The notes under the pieces are model-generated. The model was not told where the DNA came from. It did not search any database and worked only from the letters and a program-made list of their open reading frames with translations. Shown here in pieces: positions 41,045 to 49,633 of a stretch of DNA of 50,998 bases. The DNA lies in assembly GCA_035316325.1 (NCBI GenBank), contig DATHJB010000148.1, forward strand, positions 1 through 50,998, read 5' to 3'. The translations under genes and the position numbers were made by a program. Source of the DNA: Acidimicrobiales bacterium (GTDB taxonomy: Bacteria; Actinomycetota; Acidimicrobiia; Acidimicrobiales; VFJN01). The stretch's first letter is position 1, and each line of letters starts with the position of its first letter.

Positions 41045-41662
41045 TCAGGGCGACCGTGTCCCGGTCACGCGGGACCGGATGTACGCCACTCGCTCGGACC
41101 GGCTCCAAGCGGCGCGGTCGATGGTTAGGAGCACCAGGTCCCAATATCGTCCCCCGGCCCAGATCATCTCCAGGAGACGACCTTCGATCTGGAAGACGTC
41201 GCCGATCCCGCTCTCGAGACGGCTGAGGTTGAACTCCGGTACCTCCATGACGAGCTTCCGGAAGGGCCAGCAGTCGAACAGGTGCTCCACGAAGATCCAC
41301 GACGCCTCCATGAACGAGAGGTCGAGGCTGGTCGCAGGAGAAAATCGTCCGGCCGACAGAAACGCCGTCCCTGAGGCCTGATCGGCGTTGTAGCACTGGA
41401 ACCAGGCCAAGGGTTGCCCCTCGGGGCGATTCAACGCCAGGTATTGGCACAGCACGCCGGCCCAGACTGACGAAGCGAACGTCTCCGGCGACCTCACCGC
41501 TCCTCGATGGCGCCATGTGGCGCCCAGCAGGTTGACCTCGGCCCGTCGCAGGAACTCGTAGTGGCTCGGGCTGACCGGATCGAGGACGATCCTCTCAGTC
41601 TTCAGCGGGGCCGGCTTCCAGCTGTCGCCAGCCGCAAAGCCAGCGTGGGCATCAGCACTCAC
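41045..41662 (-). CDS. GNAT-family N-acetyltransferase-like protein
   Basis: 205 residues. N-terminal TERIVLDPVSPSHYEFLRR is the usual GNAT opening; PLAWFQCYNADQASGTAFLS is the central strand pair, and the helix ASWIFVEHLFDCWPFRKLV with MEVPEFNLSRLES matches motif A/B of RimJ/RimL-like members. The glycine-rich CoA loop is not clear. GTG 41662 overlaps the nuclease-like gene stop as GTGA, so a cytoplasmic enzyme is coupled to a secreted one. Modification target unknown. Confidence 0.7.
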   Translation of the reverse strand: MSADAHAGFAAGDSWKPAPLKTERIVLDPVSPSHYEFLRRAEVNLLGATWRHRGAVRSPETFASSVWAGVLCQYLALNRPEGQPLAWFQCYNADQASGTAFLSAGRFSPATSLDLSFMEASWIFVEHLFDCWPFRKLVMEVPEFNLSRLESGIGDVFQIEGRLLEMIWAGGRYWDLVLLTIDRAAWSRSERVAYIRSRVTGTRSP

Positions 41663-43329
41663 TGGCCGTCGAACGATAGGTAGCTGTTCACGAGCCGATG
41701 ATCGGAGCAGAACACGACTGTCCCTGGGCAGTCGGCTCCTCCGGGGAACGGTTCGCCATCTGCCGGTAGGAGGTGCACGTCCTTCAGCAGCGGGTGACCG
41801 ATGCTGGACATCACGTGGTCCACCTGGCGCCCTGTGCCTCCGCCGTCTATCCAGGTCTCTCCCTCCGCAGGGTCGGCGTCGCGGAAGTCGGCCCAGAACG
41901 ACCGTCCTCTCTTCAGGACGGACAGGAACTCCATCTCATTGCGGTCGAGATACAGGTCGCCGGCGAAGTTCACGGGTTCTCCCGTGGCCGCCTGCGCGAA
42001 CCGGACGATGTCCGTGTACTCCACGAACTGGTTGTGGCTGGGATGCGTGCCGTCGTCTCTCAGGTGCTGCAGGTGCGTCGAGCACGCATAGCCCTTGGTC
42101 CCGAACAAGCCTGCCGTCATGCAGACTGCGCCGCGCCCCTCGGCATCCGGAGTCTGCTCTTGGTAGCGCCACCCGCATTGGCTGCCGACCCCGTCGTTGT
42201 AGCAGTTGGCCGACGCTTCGTGGCCGGCACCGATCGTGACCACCGCTGTCCCGTAGTCGGTCGAGCCGCTGGCGCCACACTCTCCGATCTCCCGGGCGTG
42301 GACGAACATCGCGTACGAATACTCGACGCCGTAGGTGAAGGAGAGCCACTCCACGAGGGCCTCGACCTGACCCCGGCAGGCTTCGTTGATGCTGAAGGCG
42401 ATCGGGAAGCCGAAGTCCAGCACTTCGGCCTCCAGCGGCTCGATCGCGCTCATGGCTTGACCGTTGTTGATGATGCTGCCGGAGATGTTGTGGTGGATCA
42501 CCTGTGGCATGAAGGTGTGGGCGACCTCCACATCGATTGAGCCCGTGCCGGGAGGCAAGCCAGTGGAGGCGACGGAGAGCTGGTACGTGCCTGTCTCGTC
42601 CAGCTCACCGAGGTCATACGACAGGTTCCCGCAGTTACCCACTCGGATCGCTTGGCTGTCCGGCGTGAAGATGTGGACGACACAGCTCCCCGGGATCGAG
42701 TTGTTGCTCGCCCTGACTGTCAGCGCTTGTCCCTCGAGACCCTGGAACGTGACACGGGGTTGATGGCCTGGTGCTTCAACCGCGATCGAGACCGGCCCGT
42801 CACCTGGAGCGATCGAGCCGATCAGGTTCTCCGGCACGTCGTACGCCTGCAGGGTGACCGAGCCGAAGGCGTTCTCGTCGATCGGCTGGACGCTGAGGGT
42901 CAGCGTCCCGTCGCGGAACCGGTCGAACAACAGCGGTGGGTCGACAAACCGTTCACATTCCCCGACGAAGACGCCGAAGCCGCCGTTTCCACCAGTCACG
43001 AGGGGCCCCGAGACGGAGAACGTACAGTCACCGGGAATCGTGGCGGCCGAGAGAAGGACCGACACACGCCGGCCGGGGGCCTTCTGTAGCGTGACAGTGG
43101 CGGGATCGAAGGGTTCGTCGATCGTCACGGTCCTCGGAGGGCCTCCAGGGATCAACTGGCCCTGGGGCGAGGCCGGAGAGGCCGACGCAGTCGCCTCTGC
43201 GGGAGAAGGACGTGCCGTTCCCCAAGCGATCGGCGCTAGTGGCAGGGCCAAGGCCACGACACCGGCTGCCGTCTGGCGGCGAGCCGCCGTTCGCCGGTCC
43301 TTGTTCCTGCGTGCCGCTCTATTCGACAT
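41659..43329 (-). CDS. Secreted protein with two beta repeats and an EEP (endonuclease/exonuclease/phosphatase) domain
   Basis: 556 residues from ATG 43329. Basic signal peptide (SNRAARRNKDRRTAARR then AAGVVALALPLAPIAWG). Two related beta domains follow (about 60-150 and 155-250), each with I-P-G-x-C and a later G-x-C. The C-terminal EEP-like domain (about 255-556) has candidate active-site residues in order: Asn in HHNISGS, Glu in FSINEAC, His in STHLQHLRDDG, Asp in FAGDLYLDRNE, Asp-His in RQVDHVMSS and His in CSDHRLVNS. The canonical GDFN is altered to GDLY. Could be a secreted nuclease or phosphodiesterase. The ATG overlaps the lipoprotein gene stop by 11 bases. Confidence 0.78.
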   Translation of the reverse strand: MSNRAARRNKDRRTAARRQTAAGVVALALPLAPIAWGTARPSPAEATASASPASPQGQLIPGGPPRTVTIDEPFDPATVTLQKAPGRRVSVLLSAATIPGDCTFSVSGPLVTGGNGGFGVFVGECERFVDPPLLFDRFRDGTLTLSVQPIDENAFGSVTLQAYDVPENLIGSIAPGDGPVSIAVEAPGHQPRVTFQGLEGQALTVRASNNSIPGSCVVHIFTPDSQAIRVGNCGNLSYDLGELDETGTYQLSVASTGLPPGTGSIDVEVAHTFMPQVIHHNISGSIINNGQAMSAIEPLEAEVLDFGFPIAFSINEACRGQVEALVEWLSFTYGVEYSYAMFVHAREIGECGASGSTDYGTAVVTIGAGHEASANCYNDGVGSQCGWRYQEQTPDAEGRGAVCMTAGLFGTKGYACSTHLQHLRDDGTHPSHNQFVEYTDIVRFAQAATGEPVNFAGDLYLDRNEMEFLSVLKRGRSFWADFRDADPAEGETWIDGGGTGRQVDHVMSSIGHPLLKDVHLLPADGEPFPGGADCPGTVVFCSDHRLVNSYLSFDGQ

Positions 43330-44536
43330 CGACCGCTCCGGTGTCGTTGTCGACCACCAGCAGACCGTCACCCACCAGGACCGCACCTCCGTCGGATGCC
43401 TCGGCGTCGACGTCGCCGGCTTGAGCGACACTCCCGTCGGCGCCCAGAGCGAACACCTGGTCGTTCGATCGGATGAGCACATCGCCGTTGGGCTGCGCGC
43501 CGACGATGTCGGGAAGTGTGCTCACGATCTGGTTCTCCCCGCCCTTCAGTCCAGCGACGACGTCGGCGAGAGGTGAGAGACCGAGCGACTCCTGGTCGAC
43601 GCTGGCGATGACCGGGTCGGCGCCGGTCACGTAGATGGAGACGAGCGGGTCTCTCTCCTGCAGACAAGCCAGGTCCATCGTGCCGACGCTCCGGTGAGCG
43701 GAAAGATCGCCGAGCCTCGCACGCGGTCCCTCTTCCCATCGCCCGTCTGGCTGCAGTCGCGCCAAGCTGACTTCCTCGGCCTCGAGTTGATCGCCTGCCG
43801 GATCCAAGGAATGCGACCGAGCGTGTAGCACCGCCCCGTCGGCGTCGACGCAGAACGGCGTAGCCGAAAGTGACAGAGAGCTGGCCAGCCCGTCCCCGAG
43901 CACCGAGAACTCGTCAGATCCGGGATCGAACGTGCCGAATCGGATCCGTCCGCCGCCGCTCAGAGCGAGCACGGCGCGATCGTTGACGGAGCCGAACACC
44001 TGTAGCTCGCCCCCACCCGTAACCGTGTCCCCAGACCAGGCCACGCCGTCGAGGAAGTCCTCAGGGAAGGGATGAGCTTCCCACTCCGAGTCGCCCTCGC
44101 TCTTCGTCCACATCGTCGGAACGCGGGCACCGCACAAGAGCATCTCGCCGCCGCCGAAGGTGCAGTCCTGACCACCGAGGACGAGCGTCTCTCCTACCTG
44201 AACCCCGGACAGGCCTTCGACGATGCCGTCAGCGGGGAGGGCCGGAAGCTGGATCGGCTGCCTGTTGTCGCCGATGGTCCACATCTCGTAGACGGGACTG
44301 TACGAACCATCCCCGTTCGGAGTGGCGCCGCCTCCGACGACCACGATGTCGTCCGAGATCGGAACGGCGCGGCGACCTTCAGCTTTCGGAAGATCGCTCA
44401 CCTGTTGGGCGGCCCCGGTCTCGATCGCCGGATCGTCATTGGCCGAGCAGCCGCTGACGACAGCGACAGCGATGACTGCGGCCAGACTCGCGCACACGAA
44501 CCGACGATCCGCCTGTCTGACCCCAGCCCGCCTCAT
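43319..44536 (-). CDS. Lipoprotein, probable beta-propeller
   Basis: 405 residues from ATG 44536. Lipoprotein signal: basic N-terminus, hydrophobic core and lipobox VVSGC (RFVCASLAAVIAVAVVSGC). The mature part has repeating strand units with G-G motifs (DIVVVGGGATPNG, GETLVLGGQDC, GGGELQVFGS, NGDVLIRSNDQVFAL, GAVLVGDGLLVV), typical of kelch- or YVTN-like propellers. First gene of a three-gene operon with the EEP-like secreted protein and a GNAT enzyme. It may hold the secreted partner at the membrane; this is inference. Confidence 0.75.
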   Translation of the reverse strand: MRRAGVRQADRRFVCASLAAVIAVAVVSGCSANDDPAIETGAAQQVSDLPKAEGRRAVPISDDIVVVGGGATPNGDGSYSPVYEMWTIGDNRQPIQLPALPADGIVEGLSGVQVGETLVLGGQDCTFGGGEMLLCGARVPTMWTKSEGDSEWEAHPFPEDFLDGVAWSGDTVTGGGELQVFGSVNDRAVLALSGGGRIRFGTFDPGSDEFSVLGDGLASSLSLSATPFCVDADGAVLHARSHSLDPAGDQLEAEEVSLARLQPDGRWEEGPRARLGDLSAHRSVGTMDLACLQERDPLVSIYVTGADPVIASVDQESLGLSPLADVVAGLKGGENQIVSTLPDIVGAQPNGDVLIRSNDQVFALGADGSVAQAGDVDAEASDGGAVLVGDGLLVVDNDTGAVDVE

Positions 44537-44602
44537 ATGTCGCCATCCTGAACGCGCCGGTGGAAAAGTCAAACCTCCGTTGGTCTGTTCGTAGCCTCGC
44601 CT

Positions 44603-45257
44603 TTAGGTCAGCCGACTGCCTTGACGGCTCGGCTGAGAGTGGATGAGGCGGTGGGTGCCGACGAGGGCGAGAGGGGGCCAGGCGGCCTTCGATCGTGGGG
44701 TCGGCGGCGGCGACGTTGGCGGCGATGGAGACGGCGATACCGAGGGCGAGCCACCAGCGGCCTTCTGGGCCGCCGAGGCGGAGGGCGATGAAGACGACGC
44801 CGTCGACGGTGATCGGGAACATGCGGGCGATCCAGATGCTCTCGCCGGCCGTCGTCGCCACCTCCAGCATGTGGCCGTAGGACGCAGCTAGCGCGACCAG
44901 GGCGACGACGAGCATCGCCAGCGTGTCGAGCTTCGACCGGCCTGTCGTCATCCGATCGGTCGGGTCGGGCGTTCCGGCCGGGACGTGGCCGACTCCCGTT
45001 CCGGGCGGAACGGAGACGACGTTCCGGGGCGTTGGCGCGGTGGTCGTGCCGGGCGCTGGTCCTTCGTCTGTCCTTCGGGCGAGGGAGATCTGCTTCCGGC
45101 CCCAGCGGTCGGTCCGGCCGAAGCGGCGGCCGACGTCGGCGCCGCACAAGGACTCGCCGGCGGAGTCGGCCTGGCGCACCAGGTCCTGGGCGGCTGCCCG
45201 CGCCTCGGCGTCGGTCAGGTCGTGGCCGTTCGTCCGGGCCAGGTCAGTCACGGTCAT
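44603..45257 (-). pseudogene. DUF2637-type membrane protein, frameshifted near the C-terminus
   Basis: ATG 45257 with AAAGGGGG upstream. N-terminal helical, basic domain (TDAEARAAAQDLVRQADS, CGADVGRRFGRTDRWGRK), Pro/Thr linker, then hydrophobic helices (LAMLVVALVALAASYGHML, ITVDGVVFIALRLGG, WWLALGIAVSIAANVAAADP) as in DUF2637 proteins of actinobacterial plasmids and integrative elements. After DPTIEGRLAP the frame becomes nonsense, whereas a neighbouring frame reads LALVGTHRLIHS and ends at TAA 44603. One inserted base in the G5 run at 44673-44677 explains it. Real mutation or homopolymer error; function unknown. Confidence 0.65.
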
Positions 45258-45486
45258 GGCCGACCCCCTTTGCGAGCGGGGGGCGGGCTCGGCCCGTGCA
45301 CCGGCCGTCGTCACTGTGCAGGAGGTGGAGGAGGTGCTGCCGCAGCTCGACGAAGTCACGACCGCCGAACGGGCCGTAGCCATGGGACTCGACGACCTTG
45401 GCCACGTCGAGGATCAGGCCCACCGTGAAGCGGCGGGTGGACGCTGGGGCCGGATCGCTGGGTTCCTCTACGGTGTCGCTGTCCAT
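45244..45486 (-). CDS. 80-aa mobile-element-type small protein
   Basis: ATG 45486, overlapping the DUF2637 gene by 14 bases. Core sequence RRFTVGLILDVAKVVESHG, then YGPFGGRDFVELRQHLLHLL, is a helical unit that I associate with small proteins encoded beside DUF2637 genes in actinobacterial integrative elements. No catalytic residues. With the frameshifted partner it marks a likely plasmid/ICE remnant; no integrase or att site is visible. Confidence 0.6.
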   Translation of the reverse strand: MDSDTVEEPSDPAPASTRRFTVGLILDVAKVVESHGYGPFGGRDFVELRQHLLHLLHSDDGRCTGRARPPLAKGVGHDRD

Positions 45487-45567
45487 GTCGGGGAGTGATC
45501 CTTTCGAGTGATTGGCTCACAGGAATGGCTCACATGGACGACGTTTGGCCTGCTCAGAGGGTGATTC

Positions 45568-46515
45568 TTGGATCCTGCTCAGTTCTTCGCTGCATCTCGG
45601 CTGGTCGTCGTGGCCGGCAAGGGCGGGGTCGGCAAGACGACGGTCAGCGCAGCGCTGGCCCGAGCCGCCGCCCTCGTCGGTTTGTCGACCCTCGTGGTCG
45701 AGGTGGAGGGGCGTTCGGGGCTGCCCGCGATGTTCGGAAAGCCGGACCTCACCTACGACGAGATCGTGCTCGCCGAGGGGGTCCGGGCCCGCACGATCAC
45801 GCCTGACCAGGCGCTGCTCGAGTACCTGCGGGACCACGGGCTGTCGCGCATCTCCAAGCGGCTGGTCGCCTCGGGCGCGCTCGACGTGGTGGCGACGGCG
45901 GCTCCGGGGATCAAGGACATCCTGCTGCTGGGCAAGGTGAAGCAGCTCGAGCGTTCCGGGACGGCCGACCTGATCGTGCTCGACGCGCCCGCGGCCGGGC
46001 ACGCCGTCACCTTCCTGCAGTCGGCGCGGGGATTGCTCGACGCGGTGAGCGTCGGGCCCATCAACACCCAGGCCCGCGACGTGCTCGACCTGCTGGAGGA
46101 CCACCGGCGCTGCCAGGTGGTGCTGGTCACCATCCCGGAGGAGACGCCGGTCAACGAGGCGGTCGACACGGCGTACCTGCTGGAGGACCGGGTCGGCGTG
46201 AGCCTCGGGCCGATCGTGGTCAACGGCCTCTACCCGGAGCTCGCCGGCATCGGGGCCGACCCGCTGGCTGCGGCGGCTGCCGCTGATGTGGCGCTGCGGG
46301 ACGGCGAGGCGTCGGCCCTGGCCGCAGCCGCCGACTTCCGGCGTCGGCGCACCGCCCTCCAGGACGAGCAGGTGGGTCGGCTGGCCGCCGATCTGCCGCT
46401 GCCGCAGCTGCGCATGCCGTTCCTCTTCACCGCCGCCATCGGTCCCGCCGAGGTCGACGCGCTGGCCCACGGTCTGCTGGCCGAGATCCGGACGCTGACC
46501 GAGCTACCGGCATGA
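45568..46515 (+). CDS. ArsA/GET3-like ATPase, first of a pair
   Basis: 315 residues. P-loop VVVAGKGGVGKTTVSAAL (deviant Walker A, residues 17-25), switch regions VVEVEGRSGLPAMFG and LIVLDAPAAGHAVTF. Cys ligands for arsenite are absent, so it is of the actinobacterial 'anion-transporting ATPase' type (Rv3679/BagA group), not an arsenic pump. Start is a TTG at 45568; no better start in frame is seen. Overlaps the second ATPase gene as ATGA, consistent with the heteromeric complex known for the mycobacterial pair. Confidence 0.88.
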   Translation: MDPAQFFAASRLVVVAGKGGVGKTTVSAALARAAALVGLSTLVVEVEGRSGLPAMFGKPDLTYDEIVLAEGVRARTITPDQALLEYLRDHGLSRISKRLVASGALDVVATAAPGIKDILLLGKVKQLERSGTADLIVLDAPAAGHAVTFLQSARGLLDAVSVGPINTQARDVLDLLEDHRRCQVVLVTIPEETPVNEAVDTAYLLEDRVGVSLGPIVVNGLYPELAGIGADPLAAAAAADVALRDGEASALAAAADFRRRRTALQDEQVGRLAADLPLPQLRMPFLFTAAIGPAEVDALAHGLLAEIRTLTELPA

Positions 46516-47630
46516 CGACGGGTCCCTCCGAGTCGCAACAGCAGCTGCTCCGGCTGGTGACGGACCGGCAGATCGTCGTGTGCTGCGGCTCCGGCGGGGT
46601 GGGCAAGACCACCACGGCGGCCGTCGTCGCCCTGCAGGCGGCCCGGTTGGGACGGCGGACCGTCGTCGTCACCATCGATCCCGCCAAGCGCCTCGCCGAC
46701 GCCCTCGGCCTCGACGGCCTCACCGGCGAGCCCAGCCGCATCGACGGCGACTGGCCCGGCGAGCTGTGGGCGATGATGCTCGACACCAAGTCGACCTTCG
46801 ACGCCCTCGTCGTCAACTACGCCACCGACCCGGCGCAGGCCGAGCGCATCCTGGCCAACCGCTTCTACCGCAACATCTCCGAGGCGCTGTCGGGCACCCA
46901 GGAGTACATGGCGATGGAGAAGCTCTACGAGCTCCACGGCGACGCCGACTACGACCTCGTGGTGGTCGACACCCCGCCCACCCGCCACGCCCTCGACTTC
47001 CTCGACGCCCCGCGCCGGCTGTCGCACTTCCTGGAGCACCGGCTGTTCCGGCTGCTGGTGTCGCCGAAGAGCGGGCTGGTGCGGGCGGTCAACGTGGCGG
47101 CGCAGACGTTCCTGCGATCCGTGTCGCGGGTGGTGGGCGGCGACGTGATCGACGACGCCGTCGCGTTCTTCCAGGCGTTCGAGGGCATGGAGGAGGGGTT
47201 CCGCGAGCGGGCCGACCGGGTCAACGCGCTGCTGTCGGCATCGGGGACGACGGCGTTCCTGCTGGTCGCGTCGGCCCGGCGCGACACCCTGCAGGAGGCG
47301 CAGTTCTTCGCCGACCGGCTCCACGAGGCCGGCATCGGGGTGGAGGGCCTGGTCGTCAACCGGGTGCACCCGTCGTTCGGTGACGGGCTGGCGGAGGCGA
47401 CGCGCTCACGGGCGTCGACGCTGGCCGGGACGCCGCTGGGCGACCTCTACGCCAACCTCGCCGACTTCCAGGCCGTGGCCGCCCGCGAGCGCGAGCACCT
47501 GGCGGGCCTGGAGGGGGCGGTGGCGTCGGCGCCCGTGGTGTGGGTGCCGTTCCTGGGTCAGGACGTCCACGACCTCGACGGCATGGCCGAGGTCGCCGGC
47601 CTCCTGTTCGGCGACGGGCGCGAGCGCTAG
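46512..47630 (+). CDS. ArsA/GET3-like ATPase, second of a pair
   Basis: 372 residues. P-loop VVCCGSGGVGKTTTAAVV (26-34), VVTIDPAKRLADALG and LVVVDTPPTRHALDFLDAP. Corresponds to the Rv3680/BagB partner: longer than the first ATPase, with a helical insert (NRFYRNISEALSGTQEYMA) and C-terminal VWVPFLGQDVHDLDGMAEV. Mycobacterial homologues are linked to tolerance of reactive carbonyl and nitrogen stress. Coupled to the first gene; convergent with the STAS gene 12 bases away. Confidence 0.9.
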   Translation: MTTGPSESQQQLLRLVTDRQIVVCCGSGGVGKTTTAAVVALQAARLGRRTVVVTIDPAKRLADALGLDGLTGEPSRIDGDWPGELWAMMLDTKSTFDALVVNYATDPAQAERILANRFYRNISEALSGTQEYMAMEKLYELHGDADYDLVVVDTPPTRHALDFLDAPRRLSHFLEHRLFRLLVSPKSGLVRAVNVAAQTFLRSVSRVVGGDVIDDAVAFFQAFEGMEEGFRERADRVNALLSASGTTAFLLVASARRDTLQEAQFFADRLHEAGIGVEGLVVNRVHPSFGDGLAEATRSRASTLAGTPLGDLYANLADFQAVAAREREHLAGLEGAVASAPVVWVPFLGQDVHDLDGMAEVAGLLFGDGRER

Positions 47631-47642
47631 TCCTCCGGGCCC

Positions 47643-47999
47643 TCAGTCCTCGATGCTGGTGGCGGCCTCGCGCAGGGCCGCAGCGGCGGCGTCGACGGTC
47701 TCGGTGACGGGGACGATGCGGTCGAAGCCCGTGGTGTGCAGCAGGCGCGTGAGGGTGGGGCGGCTGCATGCCACCGCCACGTCACCGCCGGCTTCGCGGG
47801 CGCGGCGGATGCCGCCGATCAGGGCACCGAGCCCGGCCGAGTCCATGAACGGCACAGACGAGAGATCGATGAGCAAGTAACGCTGATCCGCCAGCTTCGC
47901 CAATGAGTCACGGAACTGTCCGACCGTGTAGGCGTCGAGCTCACCCACCGGCCGGCAGACCGTGTGGTCAGGTGTGTCCTCCACCTGTATGTCGAGCAC
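47643..47999 (-). CDS. STAS-domain anti-sigma-factor antagonist
   Basis: 118 residues, SpoIIAA/RsbV-like. The fold is complete (VCRPVGELDAYTVGQF, YLLIDLSSVPFMDSAGLG) and the phosphorylatable serine is Ser-54 in MDSAGLGAL. Such proteins bind a kinase/anti-sigma factor of RsbW type when dephosphorylated; no RsbW-like gene or SigB/SigF is in the window. Divergent from the receiver-like gene, so a shared control region at 48000-48116 is possible. Confidence 0.9.
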   Translation of the reverse strand: MLDIQVEDTPDHTVCRPVGELDAYTVGQFRDSLAKLADQRYLLIDLSSVPFMDSAGLGALIGGIRRAREAGGDVAVACSRPTLTRLLHTTGFDRIVPVTETVDAAAAALREAATSIED

Positions 48000-48116
48000 T
48001 GCTTTCCTCCCGGGGTCGCCCGGCGATGCTAGCGGGGTGTGCTCGGCAGGTCGGCAGCACGCCCGCTGGTGCCGGTGCTGGCACGAGACCGTTCCCGGCC
48101 TTTAGCCTCCCCAACC

Positions 48117-48521
48117 GTGTCAGACGTGTTGATCGCCACAGATGCGGACTGGATCCATGCCGACGTCGATGCTGCGTTGGCCGACAGGTCGACCACCGTG
48201 CGTCGGGTTCGCTCGGGGCGGGAGGTCGCCGATGCGGTGCGTGAGCACAAGCCGGCCCTGGTCGTGCTCGACCTCCAGATCGGCAACATGGGCGGCGTGG
48301 CGACGTACCTGTTCCTGGAGCAGGAGATGGAGGCCCGTCGGTTGCCGGCGGCGCCCGTGCTGCTGCTGCTCGACCGTCCGGCCGACGTGCCGATGGCCCG
48401 CCGGGTCGACGTCGACGGGTGGCTGGTCAAGCCGCTCGACTCGCTCCGCCTGCGCAAGGCCGCCGAGGCGTTGATGAGGTGGGACACCTACCACGAGCCT
48501 TCCGGGCTGGCGACCGCCTGA
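48117..48521 (+). CDS. Stand-alone receiver-like (CheY-fold) protein
   Basis: 134 residues from GTG 48117. Phosphoacceptor Asp-52 in ALVVLDLQIGNMGG and the switch lysine Lys-105 in GWLVKPLDSLRL are both present; an acidic residue is in IATDADWIHAD. No output domain. It can act as a phosphate-accepting switch for an unlinked histidine kinase. Divergent from the STAS gene and 59 bases before tRNA-Pro. Confidence 0.85.
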   Translation: MSDVLIATDADWIHADVDAALADRSTTVRRVRSGREVADAVREHKPALVVLDLQIGNMGGVATYLFLEQEMEARRLPAAPVLLLLDRPADVPMARRVDVDGWLVKPLDSLRLRKAAEALMRWDTYHEPSGLATA

Positions 48522-48580
48522 CTCTCCGTTAGTGGTTCGAGTGGCTCTGCGGAGGGAGCTAAGCTCGTCTCTCCGGTCAA

Positions 48581-48657
48581 CGGGATGTGGCTCAGTTTGG
48601 TAGAGCACCGCGTTCGGGACGCGGGGGTCGTGGGTTCAAATCCCGCCATCCCGACCA
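48581..48657 (+). tRNA. tRNA-Pro (anticodon CGG)
   Basis: A 77-base cloverleaf with acceptor stem CGGGATG/CATCCCG, discriminator A and encoded CCA (48655-48657). The anticodon stem CCGCG/CGCGG surrounds the loop TTCGGGA, giving anticodon CGG at 48615-48617. The T arm contains GTTCAAATC. CCG is a heavily used Pro codon in this GC-rich sequence. tRNA 3' ends are common integration sites, but no repeat of the 3' end or integrase is visible nearby. Confidence 0.96.
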
Positions 48658-48694
48658 GGAAGGCGATGTCGGCGGGCAGTCGTAGCATCGGTGG

Positions 48695-49612
48695 GTGGTC
48701 GATGTTGCAAGCATGGAGATGCGACGGCGGTTGGTCGCGCATCTGCGGCGGCGGGGGTACCTGCGGGATCGGCGGATCGGGCGGGCGTTCTTGGAGGTGC
48801 CGCGTGAGGCCTTCCTGCCCGACGAGCTGAGCAAGGTCGGGCTCCCCGGCGTGTATCGAGACGACGCCATCGTCACCCGCCGTGACCCCGCCACCCGGCA
48901 GCCGACGTCGTCGTCGTCGCAGCCGGCGATCATGGCCGTGATGCTGGAGATGCTCGACGTGCAGCCCGGGCACCGGGTGCTCGAGATCGGCGCCGGCACC
49001 GGCTACAACGCCGCCCTCCTCCGGCACCTGGCCGATCCGGACGGCCTCGTCGTGACCGTCGACCTCGACGTCGACGCGGCTGTCGCCGCCGCCCGGGCGC
49101 TGCGGGGGCTCCACGCGCGGGTCCATGTCGTGGTGGCCGACGGCACCCGCGGCCTGCCGGGCATGGCTCCCGTCGACCGCCTGGAGGTGACGGCGTCGAG
49201 CGACGTCGTGCCCCGGGCGTGGTACGAGCAACTCGCCGTCGGCGCCCGGCTGGTGATGCCGCTGCGCCTCAGCGAGGCCGCCGACCGGGTGCACGCGGTC
49301 ACGGCGTTCGTGAAGGTCGACGGCGGGTTCGACTCGGTGGCCGTCACGTCGGGCGGGTTCATGCCGCTCCGGCGACCCGCGGCCGAGTCGCCGGAGCCCG
49401 AGAGGGACGTGACCACCGCCCCGCCGCTGACCATCACCCCCGTGTGGCCCGTGCCCGAGCAGCCCCTCCGGCGGGGCCCGTGGACCGACATCGCCCGCGA
49501 CGACGTCAGCCGCCTCCGCATCGTCGTCCGCTACGAGGAGCGTCGCCCCCGCACCCGCTGGGCCGTCCGCCGCGACGACCACTGGATCGGCATCGACAAG
49601 CTGCTGGCCTAG
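48695..49612 (+). CDS. pcm: Protein-L-isoaspartate O-methyltransferase-like enzyme
   Basis: 305 residues. The PCMT core is clear: VPREAFLPDEL, the loop TSSSSQPAIMAVMLEML (T-x-S-x-P motif for substrate), motif I VLEIGAGTGYNAALLRHL, then VTVDLDVDAA and LEVTASSDVVPRAW. A C-terminal extension of about 90 residues is longer than in E. coli Pcm, as in the actinobacterial methyltransferase group. The enzyme methylates isoaspartyl residues in damaged proteins; related actinobacterial members may act on other targets. Start GTG 48695 or ATG 48713. Confidence 0.87.
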   Translation: MVDVASMEMRRRLVAHLRRRGYLRDRRIGRAFLEVPREAFLPDELSKVGLPGVYRDDAIVTRRDPATRQPTSSSSQPAIMAVMLEMLDVQPGHRVLEIGAGTGYNAALLRHLADPDGLVVTVDLDVDAAVAAARALRGLHARVHVVVADGTRGLPGMAPVDRLEVTASSDVVPRAWYEQLAVGARLVMPLRLSEAADRVHAVTAFVKVDGGFDSVAVTSGGFMPLRRPAAESPEPERDVTTAPPLTITPVWPVPEQPLRRGPWTDIARDDVSRLRIVVRYEERRPRTRWAVRRDDHWIGIDKLLA

Positions 49613-49633
49613 TCACGCCCTAGCGTCGCCGGG

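Noticed and set aside
48581..48657. tRNA-Pro as an integration site for a mobile element
   Set aside because: No copy of the tRNA 3' end, no integrase and normal-looking core genes on both sides.
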